Shown here piece after piece: positions 1 through 5,787 of a stretch of DNA of 12,932 nucleotides. The notes under the pieces are model-generated. The model worked only from the letters and a program-made list of their open reading frames with translations. It ran no database searches and was not told the origin of the DNA. This stretch comes from DASZVN01 sp035547055. Lineage in GTDB: Bacteria > Pseudomonadota > Alphaproteobacteria > Rhizobiales > Methylopilaceae. Where the stretch lies: NCBI GenBank assembly GCA_035547055.1, contig DASZVN010000079.1:1-12932 (forward strand), read 5' to 3'. Made by a program: the position numbers and the translations under genes. Each line of letters begins with the position of its first letter. The stretch's first letter is position 1.

Positions 1-1
1 C

Positions 2-382
2 GACTTCCCCGACGCTGCCAAATACATCATGGACTGCAATCACTGGTTCAATCCGAAGAACCCCAAGGCGCTGGCGCTGAAGAAGAAGGTCGAGGACCAG
101 AAGCAGTACTTCACCTACGAAGTCTACATGAACTACAGCGCTGTCCTGCTCGCCGCCGACGCCATCCAGCGCGCCGGTTCGCCCGACCGGGCCAAGGTCA
201 TCGACGCGCTCGCGAGCTCGACCTTCGCCGGCCATGTCATGCCCTACGGGCCGACCAAGTTCGTGAACGGCCAGAACCAGGGCGCCCAGCCGGTCAACAC
301 CCAGGTGCAGGACGGCGACATCAAGGTGATCCTCCCGGCCGAGTTCGCCAACGCCAAGCCGGTGTTCCCGATCCCGGCGTGA
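2..382 (+). CDS. Branched-chain amino acid/amide ABC transporter substrate-binding protein (LivJ-type), C-terminal part
   Basis: This is the 3' end of a gene whose start lies before the window. The open frame runs in from base 2 with no stop, and 126 codons are visible before the TGA at 380-382. The ATG at 29 is internal, because the frame continues upstream of it. The visible part has the look of the second lobe of a type I periplasmic binding protein: a Phe-Thr-Tyr-Glu-Val-Tyr-Met stretch, then an Ala-rich helix (AVLLAADAIQRAG), a 'vIDALAsstF' helix and a closing segment on the Pro-Tyr-Gly-Pro-Thr-Lys-Phe pattern that occurs near the C-terminus of Leu/Ile/Val-binding proteins. The protein would bind the ligand in the periplasm and deliver it to the LivHM permease encoded downstream. 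The family assignment rests mostly on the four liv genes that follow on the same strand. The ligand may be a branched-chain amino acid, an amide, urea or an aromatic acid; the sequence does not decide. Confidence 0.85.
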   Translation, partial: DFPDAAKYIMDCNHWFNPKNPKALALKKKVEDQKQYFTYEVYMNYSAVLLAADAIQRAGSPDRAKVIDALASSTFAGHVMPYGPTKFVNGQNQGAQPVNTQVQDGDIKVILPAEFANAKPVFPIPA

Positions 383-405
383 GCCCTGCCGCATTCCGGC
401 AGGGC
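383..405 (+). terminator. Hairpin just after the binding-protein stop (attenuator or mRNA-stabilising stem)
   Basis: A perfect 9-bp stem starts immediately after the stop codon: GCCCTGCCG (383-391) pairs with CGGCAGGGC (397-405) around a 5-nt loop (CATTC). It is followed by CTCCTCC rather than a T run, so it is not a textbook intrinsic terminator. In liv-type operons the binding protein is often made in excess over the membrane parts, and a stem here could stop some transcripts or protect the upstream mRNA end. That role is inference. Confidence 0.55.
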
Positions 406-569
406 CTCCTCCGGCTCGCTGCGCTCGCCACCTTTCCCGCTGCGCAGGAGAGGATCGGTGCTGCGGCCGCATTCCTCCCCCGCGCAGCGGGGGAGGGGGC
501 CCCTGCGAAGCATGGTGGTGGGGGCGGCGCCACGGAAATTGCGCTAGTGAATCGGCGACCGAATATGTC
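406..569. repeat. Intergenic gap before livH with a C/G-run palindrome (474-496)
   Basis: The 187-bp gap between the binding-protein stop and livH holds no credible gene. Besides the hairpin at 383-405 it contains a second perfect stem: CCTCCCCCGC (474-483) pairs with GCGGGGGAGG (487-496) around GCA. This resembles the dispersed CTCCCCGC...GCGGGGAG palindromes seen between genes in many alphaproteobacterial genomes, and a related element occurs at 7062-7085 in this window. No clear promoter or ribosome site for livH can be picked out. Confidence 0.5.
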
Positions 570-1457
570 GTGCGGGCCAACGCCGTGCTGTCGCCCCTCA
601 TCCTGATCGCGGCCGTCCTGAACGGCCTGATGACCGGCGCAGTCTACGTCCTGGTCGCGCTCGGCCTGACGCTGATCTACGGTGTCCTGCACATCATCAA
701 CTTCGCCCACGGCGCGCTGCTCTCGGCCGCGCTGTTCGCCGCCTTCCTCGCCTTCCAGGCCTTCGGGCTCGACCCGTACATCGCAGTCTTCGTGCTGGCG
801 CCGCTGTTCTTCGCGCTCGGCTACGCGCTCCAGCGGCTGGTCATCGGGCCGGCCTCGCACGGCGACGACGGCAACATGCTGCTGGTCACGCTCGGCCTCT
901 CGGTCGTGATCGAGAACGCGCTCCTCGTCGCCTTCCACGCCAACACCCGCACGATCGACCTTCCCTACGCCAGCGACACGCTCGACCTCGGCTTCGCCTT
1001 CCTCGCTCTGCCGCGCGTGATCGCGTTTGCCGCGGTGTTCGCGGTGGCGCTCGGCCTCTGGGCGCTGATGGCGCTGACCGACCTCGGCAAGGCGATCCGC
1101 GCCGTGGCCAGGGAGAAGCGCGGGGCCGAGCTCGTCGGCATCGACGTCGCCCACATCTACGCGGTGACGTTCGGGCTCGGCACCGCCTGCGTCGCCATTG
1201 CCGCGTGCCTCCTGATCCCGACCTATTACGCGACGCCGAGCGCGGGCGACGCCTTCATCCTCATCGCGTTCACGGTGGTGGTCCTCGGCGGCATGGGCTC
1301 GGTGCCGGGCGCGGTGATCGGCGGCCTTCTGATCGGCGTGGTCGAGAGCCTCGGCGGCTTCTTCTTCGGCGAGTCGCTCGGGCAGGTCGCGATCTTCGTC
1401 ATCTTCATCGTCGTGCTGCTGGTCCGCCCGCGCGGCCTGTTCGGCGCCGCCGCGTGA
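570..1457 (+). CDS. livH: Branched-chain amino acid/amide ABC transporter permease LivH
   Basis: A 295-residue inner-membrane permease, the usual LivH length. It would form the translocation path as a heterodimer with LivM. The N-terminus has the LivH hallmark: a Leu-Asn-Gly-Leu helix leading into ALGLTLIYGVLHIINFAHG (about residues 30-48). A cytoplasmic loop on the pattern GKAIRAVAREKRGAELVGID carries the EAA-like contact for the ATPases. Near the C-terminus, VVVLGGMGSVPGAVIGGLLIG is the classic LivH segment, and the protein ends in the family's LLVRPRGLFG. Several hydrophobic helices fill the rest. The start is uncertain: GTG at 570 keeps the longest frame but has no good Shine-Dalgarno site, while GTG 585 and ATG 630 are in frame. 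ATG 630 would remove part of the first helix, so 570 or 585 is preferred. The last bases overlap livM. Confidence 0.93.
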   Translation: MRANAVLSPLILIAAVLNGLMTGAVYVLVALGLTLIYGVLHIINFAHGALLSAALFAAFLAFQAFGLDPYIAVFVLAPLFFALGYALQRLVIGPASHGDDGNMLLVTLGLSVVIENALLVAFHANTRTIDLPYASDTLDLGFAFLALPRVIAFAAVFAVALGLWALMALTDLGKAIRAVAREKRGAELVGIDVAHIYAVTFGLGTACVAIAACLLIPTYYATPSAGDAFILIAFTVVVLGGMGSVPGAVIGGLLIGVVESLGGFFFGESLGQVAIFVIFIVVLLVRPRGLFGAAA

Positions 1458-2398
1458 AGGGCTTTCCGCTCATCGCGCTGGTGGTCGCGGTGCTCGCCCT
1501 GGTGCCGCTCGCGGTCCATTCCAACACGGTGCTGAACTTCCTGGTCGTCGCGCTGATGACGGCGCTCGCGGGCCAGGGCTGGAACATCGTCGGCGGCTAT
1601 GGCGGCCAGTATTCCTTCGGCCACGCCGCCTTCTTCGGCACGGGGGCCTATGTGACCGCGGTGCTCCAGGTGCGCTACGGCGTCAACGCCTGGGCCGGCT
1701 TCGCGGCGGGCATCGCCGCGGGCGGCGCGCTCGGCGCGGCGATCGGCTGGCTCACCTTCCGCGCCGGGCTCCGCGGCGCCTATTTCGCGCTGGTGACGCT
1801 GGCCTTCGCCGAGGTGCTGCGCATCCTCGCGAGCGTCGCGCCGATCACCGGCGCCGGCGTCGGGACGCTGATCAAGCTCGACCTCGGCGCCGCGGCATTC
1901 CAGTTCCCGAGCCGCGCGGCGTTTTACTGGGTCGCGCTGGCGCTGGTGGCGGTCGCACTGGTCGCGACCGAGCTGGTGCGCCGCTCGCGCTTCGGCGCCT
2001 ATCTGGTCGCGATCCGCGCCAACGAGGATGCCGCGCGCGCCCTCGGCGTCGACGTCGTGCGCATCAAGACGCTCGCGATGGCGCTCTCGGCCGCGATCAC
2101 CGCGGCGGCCGGCTGCTTCTACGCCCAGTATTTTCTCTTCATCGATTCCGGCCTTGCCTACGGCACCTGGATCTCGGTCGAGGCGCTGCTGATGCCGATC
2201 ATCGGGGGCGCCGGCACGGTGTTCGGCCCGCTGATCGGCGGACTCGTCGTGAAAGCGGTGGGCGAGGCGGCGACGGTCTTCACCGGCGCCGCGCCCGGGC
2301 TCGACCTCGTGGTGTTCGGCATCGTCCTGATCGCGGTGATCTGGTTCATGCCCCAGGGGCTCGCGCGCGGCTTCCGCGCCCGGCGGAGCCGGCCGTGA
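1454..2398 (+). CDS. livM: Branched-chain amino acid/amide ABC transporter permease LivM
   Basis: A 314-residue membrane permease that pairs with LivH. The GTG start at 1454 overlaps the livH stop as GTGA, which implies translational coupling. The frame stays open further upstream, but that part would lie inside livH and reads as Arg-rich out-of-frame shadow, so it is excluded. Recognisable LivM features follow in order: LNFLVVALMTALAGQGWNI, then GGYGGQYSFGHAAFFGTGAY (the LivM counterpart of the 'NFAHG' segment), a loop with RSRFGAYLVAIRANEDAARA followed by LGVDV (the ATPase contact region), and MPIIGGAGTVFGPLIGG near the end. It closes with a basic tail after FMPQGLARG. About eight to ten hydrophobic segments are visible. 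The family assignment is secure; the substrate is not. Confidence 0.94.
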   Translation: MKGFPLIALVVAVLALVPLAVHSNTVLNFLVVALMTALAGQGWNIVGGYGGQYSFGHAAFFGTGAYVTAVLQVRYGVNAWAGFAAGIAAGGALGAAIGWLTFRAGLRGAYFALVTLAFAEVLRILASVAPITGAGVGTLIKLDLGAAAFQFPSRAAFYWVALALVAVALVATELVRRSRFGAYLVAIRANEDAARALGVDVVRIKTLAMALSAAITAAAGCFYAQYFLFIDSGLAYGTWISVEALLMPIIGGAGTVFGPLIGGLVVKAVGEAATVFTGAAPGLDLVVFGIVLIAVIWFMPQGLARGFRARRSRP

Positions 2399-3141
2399 CG
2401 GCGCCGCTGCTTTCCGTCGAGGGCGTGACCCGCCGCTTCGGCGGGCTCGTCGCGGTCGATGCGGCGAGCCTGGCCGTGCCGCCGCGCTCCATCACCGCGG
2501 TGATCGGCCCGAACGGCGCCGGCAAGACGACGCTGTTCTCCTTGATCTCAGGCTTCCTCAAGCCGAGCGCGGGCACCATCCGCTTTTCCGGCGAGGATGT
2601 GACCGGCGAGCCGCCGCACCGCCTCGCCGCCCGCGGCGTCGCACGGACCTTCCAGGTGGTGCAGCCGTTCGCCGGCCTGACGGTTCGCGACAACATCGCG
2701 GTCGGCGCCCATCTCCGCCATCCGGGCCGCGCCGGGGCACTGGCCGCCGCGGAGGCGGTCGCCCGCGAGGTCGGCCTCGACGGGATGCTCGACCGGCCGG
2801 CCGAGACGCTCACCGTCGCCGGGCGCAAGCGGCTCGAGCTCGCCCGCGCGCTCGCGACCGTGCCGCGGCTCCTGCTCCTCGACGAGGTGCTGGCGGGGCT
2901 GAACCCCTCCGAGATCCGCGACGTCCTGCCTCTGATCCGCGGCCTCCGCGACCGCGGCATCACCATCGTCATGGTCGAGCACGTCATGCAGGCAGTGATG
3001 AGCCTGGCCGAGCAGGTGTTCGTGCTCGCAGAGGGCCGCGTCATCGCCGCCGGCACCCCGCGCGAGGTCGCCGCCGCCCCGGTCGTGATCGAGGCCTATC
3101 TCGGCCGCGGTGCCGCGGCCAAGCTGGGCGCCGCGCCATGA
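2395..3141 (+). CDS. livG: Branched-chain amino acid/amide ABC transporter ATP-binding protein LivG
   Basis: A 248-residue cytoplasmic ATPase of the importer. The start is a GTG that overlaps the livM stop as GTGA. The nucleotide-binding parts are in order: Walker A GPNGAGKTT (residues 38-46), Q-loop Gln87 in RTFQVV, Walker B LLLLDE (159-164) and switch His196 in VMVEH. The ABC signature reads LTVAGRKRLELARAL (from about residue 139) instead of LSGGQ, and the D-loop region is VLAGLNP. Variant signatures of this type are common in the LivG branch and do not imply loss of activity. LivG and LivF would form the ATPase heterodimer under LivHM. Alternative names such as urea UrtD are less likely because no urease or urt context is visible. 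Confidence 0.93.
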   Translation: MTAPLLSVEGVTRRFGGLVAVDAASLAVPPRSITAVIGPNGAGKTTLFSLISGFLKPSAGTIRFSGEDVTGEPPHRLAARGVARTFQVVQPFAGLTVRDNIAVGAHLRHPGRAGALAAAEAVAREVGLDGMLDRPAETLTVAGRKRLELARALATVPRLLLLDEVLAGLNPSEIRDVLPLIRGLRDRGITIVMVEHVMQAVMSLAEQVFVLAEGRVIAAGTPREVAAAPVVIEAYLGRGAAAKLGAAP

Positions 3142-3854
3142 CCGCGGCGCCGCTGCTCGCGGTGCACGGCCTCGTCGCGGGCTACGGGCCGACCGAGGTG
3201 CTGCACGGCATCGACCTCGCGGTCGCCCCCGGCGAGATCGTCGCGGTGCTCGGCGCCAACGGCGCCGGCAAGTCGACCCTCAACCTCGCCCTGTCGGGCC
3301 TCGTCCGGGTCCGCGCGGGCGAGGTCCGCTTCGATGGCGCCGATACGACGCGCGAGCGGCCGCAGGCGATCGTCGCGCGCGGCCTCGTCCACGTGCCGGA
3401 GGGACGGCGCATCTTCCCGAACCTCTCGGTCATGGAGAATCTCGACCTCGGCAGCTACCGCCGCGCCGCCGCCCGCCGCGCCGCCAATCGCGAGCGGGTG
3501 TTCACGACCTTCCCGCGCCTCGCCGAACGGGGCGGCCAAGCCGCCGGCACGCTTTCCGGCGGCGAGCAGCAGATGCTCGCGATCGGCCGCGGCCTGATGG
3601 CCGAGCCTCGCCTCCTGGTGCTCGACGAGCCCTCGCTCGGCCTGTCGCCGCTCCTGGTCGAGGAGCTGTTCGCGCTGATCGGCCGGATCCACGCCGGCGG
3701 CGTCGCCATCCTCCTGGTCGAGCAGAACGTGGTGCAGAGCCTCGAGATCGCGGACCGTGCCTACGTCCTCGCCGAAGGCGGGGTCGTCCTCTCCGGGCCG
3801 GCCGCCGACCTCGCCGCCGACCCCGCGCTGCGGCGGGCCTATCTCGGGATGTAA
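3138..3854 (+). CDS. livF: Branched-chain amino acid/amide ABC transporter ATP-binding protein LivF
   Basis: A 238-residue ATPase, the second nucleotide-binding subunit of the importer. The ATG overlaps the livG stop as ATGA, so all four transporter genes are joined by 4-nt overlaps and are almost certainly made from one mRNA. Walker A is GANGAGKST (residues 39-47), the signature is a canonical LSGGEQQ (139-145), and Walker B is LLVLDE followed by PSLGLSP. The LivF-specific segment VPEGRRIFPNLSVMENL is present at about residues 86-102. The switch position is Gln196 (LLVEQNV), which is normal for LivF. It is the last gene of the operon: a palindrome begins 12 nt after its TAA stop and the next gene is on the other strand. 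Confidence 0.95.
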   Translation: MTAAPLLAVHGLVAGYGPTEVLHGIDLAVAPGEIVAVLGANGAGKSTLNLALSGLVRVRAGEVRFDGADTTRERPQAIVARGLVHVPEGRRIFPNLSVMENLDLGSYRRAAARRAANRERVFTTFPRLAERGGQAAGTLSGGEQQMLAIGRGLMAEPRLLVLDEPSLGLSPLLVEELFALIGRIHAGGVAILLVEQNVVQSLEIADRAYVLAEGGVVLSGPAADLAADPALRRAYLGM

Positions 3855-3865
3855 GGGCGCTCGTT

Positions 3866-3931
3866 GGGTGGGCATCGCTGGCGGTGCCCACCTCGGGCGT
3901 CGAACGTGGGCAACGCGCCCGCGTTGCCCAC
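3866..3931. repeat. Double palindrome between convergent genes (REP-like, likely bidirectional terminator)
   Basis: Two stems lie in the 91-bp space between the ends of livF and the minus-strand gene. The first pairs GGTGGGCATCGC (3867-3878) with GCGGTGCCCACC (3881-3892), with one G-T wobble. The second is a perfect 11-bp stem, GTGGGCAACGC (3906-3916) with GCGTTGCCCAC (3921-3931), around a 4-nt loop. The unit GGGTGGGCATCG at 3866-3877 recurs exactly at 6930-6941, so this is a dispersed repeat and not just a local terminator. Its place between convergent genes fits a two-way transcription stop, though no T run is present. Confidence 0.7.
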
Positions 3932-3945
3932 CCTATGGGCTTGCC

Positions 3946-5607
3946 CTACCGCCAGTCGTCGACCTTGACGGTGGCACGGTAGCTCGCGCCCATCATCTGC
4001 CAGTAGCCGTTGGCCTCGCCGCCGACGACGACGGCGTTGATGTCCTTGGCCTCGAAGATCTTGATCGGCTCGTCCGGGGCGGCCTTGAGCTTGGTCGCGA
4101 GCGGCTCCTCGCCGAAGGTCGCGCGGGGGTAGATGTAGTTCTGGATGAGCTGGAGGTCCCAGTAGCGGCCGGCCGGCATCTCGCCGAGGTCGTGCAGGAA
4201 CTCTGCCAGCTTCTCCTTGGTGTCGAAGCCGCCGCGCTCGACGAACTGGCGCGCGGTGATCGGGTCGAGCAGCAGCACCGGCGGGGTCAGGGTGTCGGTG
4301 CCGAGCAGCATGTCCCTGACGTGCTCGCGCCAGTGCTCGGCGCGGAGGCCGAGGCAGAAGGTGGTCGAGCGGCAGCCGTAGAAGATGCTGATCGTCGAGT
4401 CGTCGGGCTTGAAGCCCTTCTGGACGTGGAGCGGCACCCAGGGGCTGCGCTCCTCGTTCTCGGCGAAGGTGACGCTGTTGTAGCTGTAGCCGTTGCCGAG
4501 CGAGCCCATGAAGGTGTCGCCGGGCACCGAGCCGCCCTGGAGGTTCTGCGACAGCAGGCCATAGGCCCGCCCGATGGTCGCGTTGGCGTGGTTGTAGGGG
4601 CCCATCGCGCCGAGGCCCGAGTTCATGCCGATCTCGTGGCGCACCGGGCCGTTGACCACGACCATCGCCGCAGCCGAGGACGAGGTCGATCCGCGGGCCG
4701 AGATGCCGGCGGCGGCGATCGCCAGGATCACCGGGAAATATTCGGGTCGGGCGCCGGCCATCACCGCGTTCACCGCGACCTTCTCGACGGTGTATTCCCA
4801 CGGGCCGCGGTTATGCGTCGGCTCCATGTGCCCGACGATCTCGTCGGGCTTGTGGCTGGTCGCGGCCAGCATCGCCGCGACGCGCTCCTCGGTCGGCAGC
4901 ACGATCGGGAGCTTGTCGGTCCAGTTGTTGGCGAGGAAGAGCTCGTGGAGCTCGTCCTCGGTCGCGGGCTCGACCAGGCGCGGGGTCGCGGCGCGCTCGA
5001 AGGCGCCCGCCTCGGCGCGGGCGATGGTCCGGGTCAGGCCCTCGACGACCTCCTGCATCACCGGCTGTCCGGTGATCGGATCGTTGCCCTCGACATAGGC
5101 GCGGAGCTCGGCGGGCGACTTGCCCATCACCGGCTGCGGCACGAACACCGCCGGCGCGCCGGGCAACCCGGCCATGCGGGTAACCGACTTCACGACGCGG
5201 TCGAACTTGTCGGTGTGGAGCGCGACCGTCGGCACGCCCCATTTGGTCTCGAGCGTCACCGCATGGGTCGCGACCGCGGGTGCGCAGGTCGAGCAATGGC
5301 CGACGCCGAGGATGGCGGCGTGGCCCTTTTCCTTGATCTCGGCCCAGAGCTTGGGGTCGTCGTGGCGGTACATGTTGGCGAGCTTGACCATGCGGGTGGT
5401 CACGCTCGGCATGTGGTCGGCGAACCAGGCCTCGACCTGCTTCAGGAGCTCGACCGAGTCGTCGAAGCGGCAGTCGACCAGGTAGATCGTCTTGCCGTCG
5501 AGCCCGTCGAGCCGGGTCGCCCCGGACTTCCGCGTCACCTTGGGCGGGTAGCCCATCGGGTTCAGCACGGAGATGCGGGTGGAGACGCGGCTGACGGTGT
5601 CGAGCAT
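3946..5607 (-). CDS. UGSC-like (seleno)protein-family domain fused to an unassigned C-terminal domain, Cys form
   Basis: A 553-residue soluble protein with no signal peptide or membrane segment. Residues about 12-165 resemble the UGSC family, named for a Sec-Gly-Ser-Cys motif. It has a LDGKTIYLVDCRFDDS strand, then GVGHCSTC (101-108), and a region on the pattern H-A-V-T-L-E...GVPTVALHTDKF. The redox pair is Cys105/Cys108; all codons are sense, with TGC and no in-frame TGA, so this copy does not use selenocysteine. Residues about 215-550 form a second domain that I do not recognise. It contains GSTSSSAAAMVVVNGP (306-321), HEIGMNSGLGAMGPYNHAN and a Cys at 412 and 418. The CxxC motif suggests thiol redox or thiol-ligand chemistry, but no reaction can be stated. 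The start ATG at 5607 is well supported: AGGAG lies 6 nt upstream (plus-strand CTCCT at 5614-5618). The gene is divergent from the MetE-like gene and convergent with livF. Confidence 0.75.
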   Translation of the reverse strand: MLDTVSRVSTRISVLNPMGYPPKVTRKSGATRLDGLDGKTIYLVDCRFDDSVELLKQVEAWFADHMPSVTTRMVKLANMYRHDDPKLWAEIKEKGHAAILGVGHCSTCAPAVATHAVTLETKWGVPTVALHTDKFDRVVKSVTRMAGLPGAPAVFVPQPVMGKSPAELRAYVEGNDPITGQPVMQEVVEGLTRTIARAEAGAFERAATPRLVEPATEDELHELFLANNWTDKLPIVLPTEERVAAMLAATSHKPDEIVGHMEPTHNRGPWEYTVEKVAVNAVMAGARPEYFPVILAIAAAGISARGSTSSSAAAMVVVNGPVRHEIGMNSGLGAMGPYNHANATIGRAYGLLSQNLQGGSVPGDTFMGSLGNGYSYNSVTFAENEERSPWVPLHVQKGFKPDDSTISIFYGCRSTTFCLGLRAEHWREHVRDMLLGTDTLTPPVLLLDPITARQFVERGGFDTKEKLAEFLHDLGEMPAGRYWDLQLIQNYIYPRATFGEEPLATKLKAAPDEPIKIFEAKDINAVVVGGEANGYWQMMGASYRATVKVDDWR

Positions 5608-5623
5608 GATCCGCTCCTGAGGC

Positions 5624-5650
5624 TGACCGCGTGACCTGTTGACCGGTCAC
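5624..5650. promoter_or_regulatory. Phased TGACC half-sites with a TGACCGGTCA palindrome (putative operator)
   Basis: TGACC occurs at 5624, 5632 and 5640, exactly 8 bp apart. The third copy runs into its own inverse, giving the perfect 10-bp palindrome TGACCGGTCA (5640-5649). The outer GTGACC (5631-5636) and GGTCAC (5645-5650) also form an inverted repeat. The cluster starts 17 bp before the minus-strand start codon and just behind its Shine-Dalgarno site, in the shared divergent region. A repressor or activator bound here could control that gene and perhaps both genes. No regulator gene is present in the window. Confidence 0.4.
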
Positions 5651-5666
5651 CAATCGCCCGGTTGGT
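5649..5666. promoter_or_regulatory. Inverted repeat ACCAA-N8-TTGGT in the divergent region
   Basis: ACCAA (5649-5653) and TTGGT (5662-5666) form an inverted repeat with an 8-nt spacer, adjoining the TGACC cluster. The octamer ACCAATCG at 5649-5656 recurs at 5764-5771, just before the Shine-Dalgarno site of the MetE-like gene. Spacing and symmetry suit a dimeric regulator, but the match to any known site is not established. Confidence 0.25.
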
Positions 5667-5669
5667 CTA

Positions 5670-5733
5670 CGCGCCTTTCGGCGCGGTGGCAATTCTCGCC
5701 GGCCTTCGGCCGGTTCACTGTTGGCCAATTGCC
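5670..5733 (+). promoter_or_regulatory. Structured stretch before the MetE-like gene (nested hairpins)
   Basis: Three pairings can be seen. CGCGCC (5670-5675) pairs with GGCGCG (5680-5685). GGCAATT (5688-5694) pairs with AATTGCC (5727-5733) and encloses a third stem, CCGGCC (5699-5704) with GGCCGG (5708-5713) around TTC. If this DNA is transcribed as the leader of the downstream gene it would fold strongly and could attenuate or regulate expression. I do not recognise a SAM, SAH or cobalamin riboswitch core in it, so it is listed only as structure. Confidence 0.3.
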
Positions 5734-5787
5734 TCCCACTGCGCGATCCGCTTGGATACCGCGACCAATCGGGCAGGGGACACCGCC

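Noticed and set aside
2840..2890. LivG might be inactive because its signature is LTVAGRKRLE instead of LSGGQ
   Set aside because: Such variants are usual in the LivG branch, and Walker A, the Q-loop, Walker B and the switch His are all intact.
5281..5300. Possible selenocysteine codon in the UGSC-like gene
   Set aside because: The motif region reads Cys-Ser-Thr-Cys with TGC codons and the frame has no internal TGA, so no selenocysteine insertion is needed.
3757..5634. A 625-residue plus-strand open frame opposite the UGSC-like gene
   Set aside because: Its composition is dominated by Arg, Gly, Val and Ala with no domain. The minus-strand gene has a good ribosome site and a coherent protein, so this is its antisense shadow.
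5608..5787. SAM, SAH or cobalamin riboswitch before the MetE-like gene
   Set aside because: Stable stems are present but I could not recognise a conserved riboswitch core; reported only as structure.
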